This document shows positions 23,860 to 32,988 of a DNA stretch of 64,000 nucleotides, in pieces. How positions within the stretch are numbered: the first letter of the stretch is position 1; each line of letters begins with the position of its first letter. Made by a program: the position numbers and the translations under genes. Origin of the DNA: Streptosporangium sp. NBC_01495 (GTDB lineage Bacteria; Actinomycetota; Actinomycetes; Streptosporangiales; Streptosporangiaceae); the NCBI RefSeq assembly GCF_036250735.1, contig NZ_CP109430.1, positions 4,464,001-4,528,000 of the forward strand. Direction: 5' to 3'. Below the pieces are notes generated by a model. The model saw only the letters and a list, made by a program, of their open reading frames with translations. It made no database searches and was not told where the DNA came from.

Positions 23860-24291
23860 TCAGCGCTGTCCTCGTTCGGTGAGGATGTCTCGGCCGACTA
23901 GGCGTTTGAGCTTGGCGCGCATGCCTTCGACGTGGCGTGGCCGATCCCCGACGTTCAGAGCGCGGCATAGATCCTTGGCGCGCAGGCCACCGTCGGTGCG
24001 GGTGAAGACGGCCAGAATCTCCTGATAGGCGGGCGGCAGTGGATCGGCGGCGTCGGCGCCGGCAGTGCCGGGCTGGTCTTGCTCGTCCTGTTGCCCGGCG
24101 ATCTCCAGCAGGGTCTGCCGGGTAAGCCGCAGACGGGACACCACCTGCTGGATGTCCTCCAGCCGGGCGGACAACTCGGAGATCTCGGCGCGCAGCCGGT
24201 CGACTTCGGCGTGGGCATCCTGTTCGCGTTCGTCCAGGTGCCGCAGCAGTTCATCGGGCACCACCGGTGCGGCGTTGGGGCGTGTCGTCAC
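23860..24291 (-). CDS. IS5-associated accessory protein (coiled coil plus winged helix)
   Basis: A 143-residue protein whose GTG start at 24291 overlaps the transposase stop (GTGA). Residues 12-65 are heptad-rich and charged (EREQDAHAEVDRLRAEISEL), a likely coiled coil. Residues 85-140 (PPAYQEILAVFTRTDGGLRA, then RALNVGDRPRHVEGMRAKLK) look like a MarR-type or replication-type winged helix. Tight coupling to a transposase suggests a partner or regulator of transposition. I do not recognise the family. Confidence 0.6.
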   Translation of the reverse strand: MTTRPNAAPVVPDELLRHLDEREQDAHAEVDRLRAEISELSARLEDIQQVVSRLRLTRQTLLEIAGQQDEQDQPGTAGADAADPLPPAYQEILAVFTRTDGGLRAKDLCRALNVGDRPRHVEGMRAKLKRLVGRDILTERGQR

Positions 24292-25139
24292 GCCGCCAGG
24301 CCCAGCAGCGACCTCGACCGCCAGGTCGTGGTGGCGGTGCCGGTCAGTCGGCGGGTCATGTTGTCGGCCATCGACCAGTAGACCATCGACTCGGCACTGG
24401 CGGTCAGTCGTTCGTAGTCTCGCACCAGGCGACGGTGCAGCATCAAAGTGCCGTAGACCTGCTCGACGACCCACCGCTTGGGTAACGGTGCAAAGCCTCT
24501 GGTCTGCGGGTCGCGGCGGACGGTTTCCACCTCGATGCCCAGCGCGGCTGCGTGCCGGGTGACCGCGTTCTTGAATCCCGCGTCCACCCACGCCTTGGTG
24601 ACGGCGGGGTTGTCGATCGCGACCTTGTCCAGCAACTGGATGCCGATCGCGTTGTCGTGCACGCTCGCGGCGGCCACCACCACCGCGATCACCAGTCCTG
24701 TCACGTCGACGGCCAGGCCGCGCTTGCGGCCCGGGCTCTTCTTGCCCGCGTCCAGCCCGGTCGTGGCGGCGGGCGCGCTGACCGAGGCGCGTACGGTCTG
24801 GGTGTCCAGGACCACCGCGGTGGGGTCCTCGCGCCGTCCGGCCTTCTCCCGGACCTGGCAGCGCAGCAGGTCGTGGATGGTCTGGTCGGTGCCGTCGTCG
24901 CGCCAGGCGGCGAAGTAGTAGTACACCGCGGTGTGTGTCGGCAGGTCGTGCGGCAGGTAGCGCCACTGGCAGCCGGTCCGGGCCTGGTAGAGGATCGCGT
25001 TGACGATCTCCCGCATCGCGTAGCGTCCCTGGTGTCCGCTGACCGAGGGGTGCCGCGTCTTCCACGCTGTGATCACTGGCTCGATCAGTGCCCATCGCTC
25101 GTCGGACAGGTCGCTGGGATAAGGCTTGCGCTCGCCCAT
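24288..25139 (-). CDS. IS5-family transposase
   Basis: A 283-residue DDE transposase. The N-terminal DUF4096-like region (YPSDLSDERWALIEPVI, GCQWRYLPHDLP) is followed by the catalytic Asp in VVLDTQTVRASVSA, the second Asp in WVDAGFK and the Glu in VVEQVYGTL. The reading frame is intact. Exact element ends were not established; GAGATCCTCACC at 25188-25199 and a related sequence inverted near 23878 are weak candidates. It is translationally coupled to the accessory gene downstream. Confidence 0.88.
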   Translation of the reverse strand: MGERKPYPSDLSDERWALIEPVITAWKTRHPSVSGHQGRYAMREIVNAILYQARTGCQWRYLPHDLPTHTAVYYYFAAWRDDGTDQTIHDLLRCQVREKAGRREDPTAVVLDTQTVRASVSAPAATTGLDAGKKSPGRKRGLAVDVTGLVIAVVVAAASVHDNAIGIQLLDKVAIDNPAVTKAWVDAGFKNAVTRHAAALGIEVETVRRDPQTRGFAPLPKRWVVEQVYGTLMLHRRLVRDYERLTASAESMVYWSMADNMTRRLTGTATTTWRSRSLLGLAA

Positions 25140-25421
25140 GCCGCCAGTCCATCGCAGCCGTATCGGATGTCAACTCTCCGTCACGAGATCCTCACCCTGA
25201 GGGAATCTCATGCGCGGGCAAACCCTCTCAAAACTCCCTCTGAGAACCAATCTCACCAAGCGGGGGCAGGCCACCGGCGTGCCCCCGCTCGAGTGTGAAA
25301 TCACCGCAGGCGACCAGCAGCGGCGTGAAGACGGCAGCCGCGCGACTCGGGCACGTTATCCGGTACATGCTTAGACCAGCTCTGCCAGACATGGTGGCGA
25401 TGGCCTGCGGGGACGGCAAGC

Positions 25422-25535
25422 GTTATCTTTGGTGACTCTCAGTCATTAGGCAAGTACTTCAAGTAGCGTAAGTGGCTACTTGACGCACAGTATCTGGGGG
25501 TCCGTACGGCATGTTGGGCAGGTCAGGTGCGGCTG
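25422..25535 (+). repeat. Unidentified 110-bp element, copy 1 of an inverted pair
   Basis: It opens GTTATCTTTGGTGACTCTCA, has a central region with GCAAGTA and TACTTG able to fold, and ends CAGTATCTGGGGGTC then GGCATGTTGGG. An inverted relative lies at 48735-48846. The remaining gap 25174-25664 shows no gene. Confidence 0.65.
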
Positions 25536-25673
25536 AGCGGCACTACCGGGCTGAACGAGCGGTGGCCTTCCTCGTCAAGTCTGCGTGTTGAAGTTCTTGT
25601 GGCTGTCTTGCCGGCGTCCTGATGCAGAAAATGCATTTGTGTGCCAGCCGGGCGCGCTGTGATCATGCCGCTC

Positions 25674-26081
25674 ATGAGCTGCATCTTCTGCCGTATCGTC
25701 GCCGGCACCGAGCCCTCGCAGACCATCCACGAGGACGAGCACGCCATCGCCTTCCTCAACCTCGCCCAGGCCACCAAGGGTCACGCGCTGGTCGTGCCGA
25801 GAGCGCACCACCGGGATTTGGGGGAGATCCCGGTGGAGACGGCGGCGCACGTGATGCGGGCTGCGGTCGAGGTGTCCCGACGGGTCGTCGGCGCGCTCGG
25901 GGCTCCTGGCGTGAATCTCTGGCACGCCAGCGGCGAGACGGCCTGGCAGAGCGTCTTCCACTTCCACCTCCACGTGGTGCCCCGCTTCGAGCCCACCGAC
26001 CTCACGCCGCCGTGGACGGAGGTCGAGCACCCGGTCGAGTCCCTCGCGGAGCTGGCCGAAAAGATAAGGGTCTGGTGCTGA
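25674..26081 (+). CDS. HIT-family (histidine triad) nucleotide-binding protein
   Basis: 135 residues from the ATG at 25674 (MSCIFCRIVAG, the usual start of the family; ATG 25665 is possible). It has the zinc-type CxxC at the N-terminus, FLNLAQATKGHALVVPRAHH and the histidine triad FHFHLHVVPR. HIT proteins hydrolyse AMP-lysine, Ap4A or related nucleotides. Nothing nearby links it to a pathway. Confidence 0.9.
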   Translation: MSCIFCRIVAGTEPSQTIHEDEHAIAFLNLAQATKGHALVVPRAHHRDLGEIPVETAAHVMRAAVEVSRRVVGALGAPGVNLWHASGETAWQSVFHFHLHVVPRFEPTDLTPPWTEVEHPVESLAELAEKIRVWC

Positions 26082-26184
26082 AGACGAGCACCAGTATGGG
26101 CGCCGAACTAACGATTGATCATGAAAGCGTGTGCGGGCCATGATCGGACTTGTATGAGAAAGACCGCTCCTCGGCGTCTTGCCA

Positions 26185-26452
26185 GTAGGCCCGGCGCTCG
26201 GGTCGGTGTCACCAGACGCAAAGTAGAGCGTCCGCGCTGGTCAGAGGGCCGGACGGCGGGTAGCCGCCGGAGCGGTTATGGCTGTGGACAACCGGGGCGG
26301 GGCAGTGGCCGAATCATGGCGTTCGGGCGTCCTAGGGCGCTGAGCTGGGCGGATGCGATTCGGAAGACCGGACAGAGCTAACGTTCTGTCCGGTCAGACC
26401 TCACACTGAGCCACTTTGCCCCTGGTGACACCGACCCGAGCGCCGGGCCTAC
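26185..26452. repeat. Inverted pair of the dispersed 40-bp repeat
   Basis: GTAGGCCCGGCGCTCGGGTC at 26185 continues to GCAAAGT at 26224. The reverse complement lies at 26413-26452, matching at 38 of 40 bases. The spacer is 188 bp. Partial copies occur at 23777-23814 and 36519-36561. Confidence 0.85.
26366..26395. terminator. Perfect hairpin between the repeat arms
   Basis: GACCGGACAGA and TCTGTCCGGTC form an 11-bp stem with an 8-base loop. No adjacent gene ends here, so it may belong to the unidentified element delimited by the 40-bp repeats. Confidence 0.55.
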
Positions 26453-26782
26453 GCCTGGTGGTTGGCCGAGGAGGAGTGGATGCGCACCCCCGGCAAACGC
26501 CACCGCAACAACGCGATCACCGGCCAAGGCCGCCTCATCCTGGCTGGGGCACCCTCGCACGCGAACCGGGCCCGCTACCCGCGAGACCACCGCGGCCGCG
26601 CCGACCACCAAGCCGCCCGCGCTCACCTGCGCATGCAACTGCCAACTGCCACGAGAGTGTCAGCGCGCGGACGTCCGGCTCTGGTCTGTCGTGATCGCGC
26701 GGCGCCCCCGGCCCTTGCGTGAGGGGCCGGAGGCGCTGCGTACGGGGCTGTCAGATCTGGTGGAGGCTGTCAGGTCTGATCG

Positions 26783-29467
26783 TCAGGCCTGCTCGTGCAG
26801 CTCGGTGCGGGTGGCTTCGGCTTGTTCGGTAATGGTGGCCAGGACGGGGTCGGGGACGTGCTTGTCGCGGAAGACCTCGACGAGCTGGTCCAAGACGGCG
26901 TCGGCTTCCTTGATGTCGCCGCCGCGGGCATGAGCGCGGGCCAGGCGGCGCATGGTGGCGTTGAGGGTGATGTTGTCGACGCCCGCGTCGGTGCCCTCGT
27001 CGAGGGTGGTGGCCACGACCTCGCCGAGCTGGGCGATGCTGGTGTCGGTGTCGGCGGGCCGCACGCCGATGCCGTCCTCGGTGAGGGTGAGGAAGTGGCG
27101 TCCGGCGTTGGTGCCCTTGGCCGTCAGCGCGTACACCGCCAGCGGGTGGTCGGGGTAGGTGGCGATGAGGGCGTCCAGGGCGGCGTTGCCCTCGGCCAGC
27201 TGAGGGGCGTCCGATCCCAGCAGGGCCAGCAGTGTGCCCTGCTGGGAGCCTCTCAGCAGATCGCCGGCCTTCTGGTCGGTCTCGTCGGTCGGAGCCTGAA
27301 TGTCGATGGTGAGTTCGGGGGAGGTGACGGTGGAGTGGTCGGGGGCCCGGTACAGGGCGCGCAGCCGGTAGGTGCCGGGCTCGGGGAAGGTCAGGCCGCC
27401 CGCGCCGTAGCCGATGTAGGCGCTGTCGTAGAGGGCGGGGGTGTCGGCGTTCAGGGTGACGGTCTGGTCGAGACTGCCGCAGGAGCGGGCGAGGGGTCGA
27501 AACGGGCGAATCGCTCCGGCCGGGTCGGTGACCAGGATGGTCAGGCTGTCGCGGCGGGGGCTGAGGCCGGGGAAGGCCTCGGCCTGGGAGGTGCTGCCGT
27601 CCAGGGACAGTTTGATCTCGGCCACGACCGGCTCGCCGTGGGAGTAGGACTGTCGTCCCGACAGCTCCAGCTTCAGCCCCGATCGGCTCGGCGGCGGCGG
27701 CGTGAACTGCTTCAGCGCGGGGCGGTCGGCGGCGTCGGTCCCGAACTTGGAGCCGCCCGGGACGATGTCGTAGTAGAAGCCGTGGCGCAGGTGGCGCCGC
27801 TCGTTGCCGGTGAACTGGTAGGTGAAGTCCCTCCAGAAGGCCTCCTCGCCTTCTTCCCCGTCCGGTCCCTGGTAGACGTCGACGTAGTTCATCCACGACA
27901 CGTCACCGGCGCCGTCGCGCGGTCCGAGTGGCTGCGGGGGGACGGCCGTGTTCTTGTCCACCGAGTGGATCAGGTTGAGGGCGTGGCCGATCTCGTGGAC
28001 GTAGGTGCGGATCTCCATGCGCGTCCCGGCATATCCCTGGTCGCGGATCTCGTCGCTGAACATCGCCACCCCGTGCCGCTGGGAGTCGTCCGCGTCGTCG
28101 CTGTCGAACATGGTGCCCCGGACGCCCTTATCCACGTAGCGGGTGGCGACGAGGCTCCACAGCTTCCACTGCGTCGTGTCGCGGTGGCCGCTGAAGTTGC
28201 TGACCATCGCGGCGTGCAGTTCGGCGTCCGACCACTTCAGGTCCTGGCCCGTCTCATCGACGGGGACCTCGTTGACGGTGCCGGAGGTGCGCACCTCGAT
28301 CCCGACATCGGCGTAGGCCGACTGAACGGTGACGATCTTCTTGGCCAGGCCGGGCGGGCGGGGATGAGTGGTGGTGGCGTACTGGCCGGCCGCCTGGGTG
28401 CCCGCCATGGCGTCGACCTCCCACTCGATGGTCCGCAGGAACCGGGAGACATACGAGCAGGTGTAGGTGATGGCGTTCGTCTCGTCTTCCGCGCTGCGGG
28501 TGAGGGTGGCGACGCCGCCGGGGGCGAGTTTGTCCACCTGCACCGAGATCAGCGGCGCGCTGGTGTTGAAGGCGAATTTCGCGACGCCGGTGAGGGTGGC
28601 GGGCAGCGTGAGGGGCTCGGTGCCCTCCAGGACGAAAGAGTTGCGGTAGTCGCCGTCGGTGAAGACGTCCCCCGACACCACCGGCAGCTCGCCCTCCAGA
28701 TCGACGCGCAGCTCGACCCGCGTCCCGCCGGTGGTGCCGGAGAAGCGGCCAGCGGCCGGCAGGCGGAGCTTTCGGTAGTTAGCGGGCAGGGCGCCGAGTC
28801 CGGCCGCCACCTCGGCGTAGGTGCCGACCTTCACCGGGCCGGAGTCCCAGTTCATGGTCAGCGCCTTATCGCCCTTGATCAACAGCGTGTGGTACCACCC
28901 TGCCGATCCGCCGAGGAACGCGGCGTGGTCGAAGTCGCCGCTCATGTCCGCGGGAAGCTTCGACCACCCCTTCTCGGCCAGCCCGGTCAGCGGCCCGACG
29001 TAGTAGCAGCCGCGGCCCTTGGGCCCCCACTCGATGATCGCGCACTGGTTTCCCTTGAACAGCATGGTGCGGTAGGGGACGTTCGGCAGGCACATGACGG
29101 CGTCGACGTCGCTGCGGTAGTCGGCCGGGATGTGCTCCCCGAAGCCCGGCAGACCCGTGATCGGCCCCTGGTACTCCGCGCCTTTGCCCCACACCCAGTA
29201 CAGGCACTGGTCCCCGGCCAGGAACACCGTCCGCTTCGGCCAGGCGTTCACCCGGACCTCGAACGCCCCGTCACTGCAGCTGGCGAACGGCTCGGGGATC
29301 GCTTTCAGCTCGTTGTCGTAGACGTTGGTGAGCAGGCCCTCGGTCTGCATCGTCGCCTGGGTGATCCGCGCGGCCCGGTCCCCTCGCACCACGATCGCCC
29401 GCCACGGATCCTCCGTCACCCCGAAGATCGCGTCGAACCCTGACGTCTTCGCCCGCATGAACCCCAT
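26783..29467 (-). CDS. Large metzincin-type metalloprotease with N-terminal hemopexin-like repeats
   Basis: An 894-residue protein; ATG 29467 follows AGGAGG. Residues 1-215 contain about three hemopexin-like blades (KRTVFLAGDQCLYWVWGKGA, YRTMLFKGNQCAIIEWG, WYHTLLIKGDKALTMNW). The zinc site is HEIGHALNLIH (His491, His495, His501), an HExxHxxxxxH pattern with Asn where metzincins usually have Gly, followed by the Met-turn WMNY. A beta-rich domain (about 600-745, VTDPAGAIRPF, FPEPGTYRLRALYRAP) and a C-terminal helical tail follow. There is no signal peptide, so it is cytosolic or exported by another route. I know no characterised relative with this order. Confidence 0.7.
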   Translation of the reverse strand: MGFMRAKTSGFDAIFGVTEDPWRAIVVRGDRAARITQATMQTEGLLTNVYDNELKAIPEPFASCSDGAFEVRVNAWPKRTVFLAGDQCLYWVWGKGAEYQGPITGLPGFGEHIPADYRSDVDAVMCLPNVPYRTMLFKGNQCAIIEWGPKGRGCYYVGPLTGLAEKGWSKLPADMSGDFDHAAFLGGSAGWYHTLLIKGDKALTMNWDSGPVKVGTYAEVAAGLGALPANYRKLRLPAAGRFSGTTGGTRVELRVDLEGELPVVSGDVFTDGDYRNSFVLEGTEPLTLPATLTGVAKFAFNTSAPLISVQVDKLAPGGVATLTRSAEDETNAITYTCSYVSRFLRTIEWEVDAMAGTQAAGQYATTTHPRPPGLAKKIVTVQSAYADVGIEVRTSGTVNEVPVDETGQDLKWSDAELHAAMVSNFSGHRDTTQWKLWSLVATRYVDKGVRGTMFDSDDADDSQRHGVAMFSDEIRDQGYAGTRMEIRTYVHEIGHALNLIHSVDKNTAVPPQPLGPRDGAGDVSWMNYVDVYQGPDGEEGEEAFWRDFTYQFTGNERRHLRHGFYYDIVPGGSKFGTDAADRPALKQFTPPPPSRSGLKLELSGRQSYSHGEPVVAEIKLSLDGSTSQAEAFPGLSPRRDSLTILVTDPAGAIRPFRPLARSCGSLDQTVTLNADTPALYDSAYIGYGAGGLTFPEPGTYRLRALYRAPDHSTVTSPELTIDIQAPTDETDQKAGDLLRGSQQGTLLALLGSDAPQLAEGNAALDALIATYPDHPLAVYALTAKGTNAGRHFLTLTEDGIGVRPADTDTSIAQLGEVVATTLDEGTDAGVDNITLNATMRRLARAHARGGDIKEADAVLDQLVEVFRDKHVPDPVLATITEQAEATRTELHEQA

Positions 29468-29932
29468 CGATGCGCCTCCTGGCCGGGCCCTGAGGGCCCA
29501 CGCCCGTTGACGCTAGGCAACCAAGTAGATACTCACAATAACCACAACAAGTCAGGTCAGACCGAAACAAACCGAACGAAGTTCTCATTTGATTACGGAC
29601 CGCTCCATACTCATCCGCTATCGCCCGGCCAGGATCAGGCGGCCCCCACGACCTCCTTCGGCCGGTGCGAAACCGCAGGTCAATCCTCAAAAATACTGAA
29701 ACCGCCGTCCCATCTCGGCCGCCACCGGGTGCCTCAGACCTGCCGCGCCACTTCCGCCCCACCGGTCACGATCAAGACCGCCGTAAACACTGCTACCAAG
29801 TGGCCTCATCTGGCCACCACCTGCACAGTAGCCATATTTCCGCATTCGACTCCGAGCGCCTTCCAGCACGTCTACGCGCCGACCTCGCGGCCAGGTCGCT
29901 GACATCTCGTGGGCCAAGGGACTGTATAAAAA
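29468..29932. other. AT-richer upstream region of the metalloprotease
   Basis: The first 120 bases are clearly lower in GC than the surroundings. On the minus strand TTGTTG and TATCTACT near 29530-29555 could be a promoter. An open plus-strand frame (29507-29902) lacks protein-like composition and is not called. Nothing else is seen. Confidence 0.4.
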
Positions 29933-31552
29933 AAACGGCTCTGGCACGAATCCGGTGGTGACAGAGCGTTGCTAGGAGAGCAGGATCCGCTGTCGGAGTA
30001 GGGCGAAGCCGGCTCGGCCGTACATTTGGCGTTTCAGGAGCTTGACCTTGGTGTTGGTGCCTTCCATGGGGCCGTTGCTGTAGGGCAGGGTCAGTCCGGC
30101 GATGACGGCTTGTTTGTCCTTTTCCAGGCCGAGGGTGAAGCTGTGCAGGGCGGGCAGGTCATCGGCGCGTACTGTGCTGATCCAGTCGTCAAGGTCGTGA
30201 CCGCGACGCTGGGTGAGGATGGCGGCGAACTCGCGCACCCGCGCGGCCAGGGCCGTTAGGTGTGGGCATGCGGGGATCAGTTCCTCCAGGTGGCGGCGGC
30301 GATGCGGTGGCAGGTCGTCGGGACGGCTCATCAGCCAGGAGACCAGCCGGCGTGGTGAGGGCGGGGTGCGGTCGGGGTCGGCGCGCCCTTGGTTGAGGTA
30401 GCGCACCAGCAGGTTGGCGCTGCCGGTGTAGCCGCGCTCGCGGATCTCGGCCAGCAGATGGGTGACCGCCACGCCGGGCTCTTCGGCCAAGCGGCGTCGC
30501 AGATGCTCGCGGTGATGATCAACCAGAGTGGCGCCGTACTTGGGCGGGCGCAGGAGGTCGTTGGCCGAGGCGGCGCGGGCGTAGCGTTTGACCGTGTTGA
30601 ATCCCCAGCCCAGGTGTCGGGCGCATTCGCCCAGCCCGAGGCCCTGGTCGAGGAGGGTGTGGACCTGCGCATGCTTGCGGCGGGTCCGTTCGGTGAGCGC
30701 GCCGGTGCGGCGGGGCCCTGCGGTGTGCCAGCAGCGGCTGTGGGCGACCACGGTCTTCTCCACTGCGGCGGCCAGGCCGTGCCACAGATGCCAGCGGTCG
30801 CTGACCTGTACCGCGTCCGGTGCTCCCTGGCGGATGGCTTCGGCGTAGGCGGCTGAGCCGTCACGGCACACGACCTGGGCGCCGGGATGCTCGCGTAACC
30901 ATGCGGTCAATGTGGCGGCCTTGCGGTCAGGCAGCACATCGATGCGGCGGTGAGTGACCGCGTCGATGAGCAAGGTCGCGTAGCTGTTGCCTCGTCGCAG
31001 CGCGAAGTCGTCCACGCTCAGCACTGCGGGCACCGGCCCGGCGGGGGCGGGAACGCTCATCAACAAGCGCAGCACCGTGGTCCGCGAGACCTTCACCGCC
31101 AGCCGGGCCAGCACAGCCACGCCGGCGCGACCGGCCAGCACCACTGCCAGGTCCACGATCAGCGCGGCCAACCCCACAGTACGACGCGCATAACGAGCCG
31201 CCACCTGCCGAACCTGTTCACGAAACGTCTGCCGCACACAACCGCGGGCCTCGCACACCAGTCGGCGTACGCGCAGGTCAACGACCACGGTGTGGCTGCC
31301 GACCGGCACATCCGCCAGACGCCGCGTGTGGTAGGCGTGCACTCGCCGGGCCGGGACTCCACAGGCGGGGCAGGATGCTGCTACCGATCGTGTTCGGGCT
31401 CGTACCCGCACGATCTGCTGCTCTGTGATCACCTGCTCGAGGACCACGTCGGCCAACTGCGGGAACAGCATCTTCAAGACTTTCGAGGCACACCAAGGTC
31501 ACCTTGCCAGCCCGTACACTCCGTCACCACCGGATTCGTGCCAGAGCCGTTT
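29933..31552. mobile_element. ISL3-family insertion sequence
   Basis: The ends are inverted repeats AAACGGCTCTGGCACGAATC plus CGGTGGTGAC (29933-29962, and inverted at 31523-31552), matching over 30 bp. The 8-base flanks differ (TATAAAAA and AATTGACA), so no target duplication remains. The right end cuts an IS3 orfB. Confidence 0.88.
29972..31477 (-). CDS. ISL3-family transposase
   Basis: A 501-residue protein with an N-terminal zinc finger (SCPACGVPARRVHAYHTR, then VCEARGCVRQTF), helix-turn-helix (ARLAVKVSRTTVLRLLM) and the DDE domain (VLSVDDFALRRG with the first Asp, QVSDRWHLWHGL with the second, YSNGPMEGTNTKVKLLKRQM with the Glu). The gene is intact and the element may be active. Confidence 0.92.
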   Translation of the reverse strand: MKMLFPQLADVVLEQVITEQQIVRVRARTRSVAASCPACGVPARRVHAYHTRRLADVPVGSHTVVVDLRVRRLVCEARGCVRQTFREQVRQVAARYARRTVGLAALIVDLAVVLAGRAGVAVLARLAVKVSRTTVLRLLMSVPAPAGPVPAVLSVDDFALRRGNSYATLLIDAVTHRRIDVLPDRKAATLTAWLREHPGAQVVCRDGSAAYAEAIRQGAPDAVQVSDRWHLWHGLAAAVEKTVVAHSRCWHTAGPRRTGALTERTRRKHAQVHTLLDQGLGLGECARHLGWGFNTVKRYARAASANDLLRPPKYGATLVDHHREHLRRRLAEEPGVAVTHLLAEIRERGYTGSANLLVRYLNQGRADPDRTPPSPRRLVSWLMSRPDDLPPHRRRHLEELIPACPHLTALAARVREFAAILTQRRGHDLDDWISTVRADDLPALHSFTLGLEKDKQAVIAGLTLPYSNGPMEGTNTKVKLLKRQMYGRAGFALLRQRILLS

Positions 31553-31553
31553 A

Positions 31554-32270
31554 ATTGACAGACCCCACCCGGATCTGCACGAGAAGGGCTGGCGGGTGTC
31601 GGCGAACACGGTCGCGGCCCGGATGGCCGAGCTTGGCCTGGTCGCCCGGGTGCGCAGAAAACCCCGATCGCTGACCCGTCAAGGGCGGCGGTCGGCGGCG
31701 CCGGATCTGGTCGGCCGCCAGTTCAGCGCCGTGGCGCCGGATGTGTTGTGGTGCGGTGATGTCACCGAGATCGTCACCGATGAGGGCAAGCTGTATCTGG
31801 CCACGGTCGAAGATCTGTTTTCGCGGCGGCTACTGGGCTACGCCATGTCGGAACATCATGATGGCGCCCTGACGGTTGCCTCGTTGCAGATGGCCGCGGT
31901 GACCCGGGGCGGCGACGTCGACGGGGTGATCTTTCACTCCGATCGTGGCAGTGAATACAGTGCCGCCCGTTTCCAGGCCGCCTGCCGGCACTGGGGCGTG
32001 ACCCAGTCGATGGGCCGGGTCGGCTGCGCGCTGGACAACGCCGCCGCCGAATCGCTGAATTCCACGCTCAAGGTCGAGTTCGTCTACCGCCACCGGTTCG
32101 CCACCCGGGCCGAGGCCCGGCTGAGGATCGCCACCTGGATCGCCGATTTCTACAACACCCAACGACGCCACAGCGCCGCCGACGGGCTACCACCGATCGT
32201 CTACGAACAGCAGATCACCGCCGCCAGAGCGGCCAGCACGGCGAGGCGTCAGCAGCTCATCGCCGCATAG
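31554..32270 (+). pseudogene. IS3-family transposase OrfB, 5'-truncated by ISL3
   Basis: The frame opens directly at the ISL3 end and keeps the DDE core: LWCGDVTEI, IFHSDRGSEYS and NAAAESLNSTLK, ending RQQLIAA. The N-terminal 80 or so residues and OrfA are gone. The IS3 3' terminus is probably at 32282 (GTGGAGACTTTTC on the minus strand), resembling the end of the IS3 copy at 53101. Confidence 0.85.
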
Positions 32271-32333
32271 AAAAGTCTCCACGCTTTGAGGGGATTGCCA
32301 CTCTCGATACGGGCGGCCTTCGGCCGGAAGACC

Positions 32334-32490
32334 GGCGCTGAGCTGGGCGGATGCGAAGGGGTGGGTTTAGTGGCGTGGGTGAGCACCCTGGGCCCCGACC
32401 AGGTGCAGGTCGACTACCGCCTCCAGGAAGGCGTCGGCTGCGGCGCCCCCGAGTTGTCGGCGGATGCGCAGCTGGGGTTCCGGGCGGGCA
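32334..32490 (+). pseudogene. Relaxase-like N-terminal fragment (plasmid debris)
   Basis: One frame reads GLVAWVSTLGPDQVQVDYRL, then QEGVGCGAPELSADAQLGFR, which resembles the N-terminus of TrwC/MobF-type relaxases of actinobacterial mobile plasmids. The likeness ends after about 50 residues and the frame changes. There is no start codon in place. Confidence 0.4.
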
Positions 32491-32707
32491 GATCACCGCT
32501 CAGCGGCCGTCCCCCGTGCTGGTCGAGCCTGAGGAGATCTTCCGGCGCGAGGTCCTGGACCGTTACGCGCCGCCCGCCCCGGCTCCTGCGCGCTGGGCCA
32601 GCGAGCCCGAGCCCGAGCACCTGCCCGACATCGACTTCGCCGCCGACCGTGCCCGGCTGGTCGAGCTGATGGCCGCCCGACGCCACGAGGAGACCCAGAC
32701 CCCATGA
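32351..32707 (+). CDS. Hypothetical protein or gene fragment, coupled to the next ORF
   Basis: Only the second half (after about residue 50: VLVEPEEIFRREVLDRYAPP, IDFAADRARLVELMAARRHE) has protein-like composition. The first half overlaps the relaxase debris in another frame. Its stop overlaps the next start (ATGA at 32704), which suggests a once-real operon from a conjugative element. The family is not recognised. Confidence 0.35.
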   Translation: MRRGGFSGVGEHPGPRPGAGRLPPPGRRRLRRPRVVGGCAAGVPGGQITAQRPSPVLVEPEEIFRREVLDRYAPPAPAPARWASEPEPEHLPDIDFAADRARLVELMAARRHEETQTP

Positions 32708-32988
32708 CCACCCCCACCCACGATGGCCACCTGGCGCAGCTGGCCGCCGGCGATGTGGCCCGGCTCGGCGCGTCGGTCGACACCCCGAAGCCCGTTCCGC
32801 CTCGCGCGCCCGCCGGGGACGTCGACCCGGAGGTGCGTCGTGCCATGGGCGCGGCCGCGCTGGCCTTCCCCGGTCGCCGCGCCCCTGGCTACGCCCGACT
32901 CCAGGAGGCGCTGGGACACTGGACCCCGACGACCGCCTGGTGGCCCTGGCCGGCGGCTGTCAGCCCTCAGGTGTCGTCCAGCCAGTGA
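32704..32988 (+). CDS. Hypothetical protein, probably 3'-truncated
   Basis: 94 residues: MTTPTHDGHLAQLAAGDVAR, then a proline-rich linker and RRAMGAAALAFPGRRAPGYARL. It is coupled by ATGA to the previous ORF. Its last residues run into the 3' end of the opposite-strand gene at 32967, so the natural C-terminus is probably lost. Confidence 0.35.
   Translation: MTTPTHDGHLAQLAAGDVARLGASVDTPKPVPPRAPAGDVDPEVRRAMGAAALAFPGRRAPGYARLQEALGHWTPTTAWWPWPAAVSPQVSSSQ

Larger units (their letters stand above)
26082..26782. other. Gene-poor stretch with repeats and coding debris
   Basis: It contains the inverted 40-bp repeat pair, a hairpin at 26366-26395, and a 23-base sequence (26336-26358, GGCGCTGAGCTGGGCGGATG...) that recurs at 32334-32356. 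From about 26430 a plus-strand fragment reads RRAYAWWLAEEEWMRTPGKR, probably the tail of a lost gene. No intact gene was found. Confidence 0.55.

Noticed and set aside
26795..29443. An 882-codon plus-strand open frame opposite the metalloprotease
   Set aside because: It is the antisense shadow of a real gene with HEIGH and hemopexin-like motifs; its composition (G, V, Q rich) is not protein-like.
29507..29902. 131-codon plus-strand frame upstream of the metalloprotease
   Set aside because: No ribosome binding site, threonine/histidine/proline-rich composition without structure, and it lies in the likely promoter region of the opposite gene.
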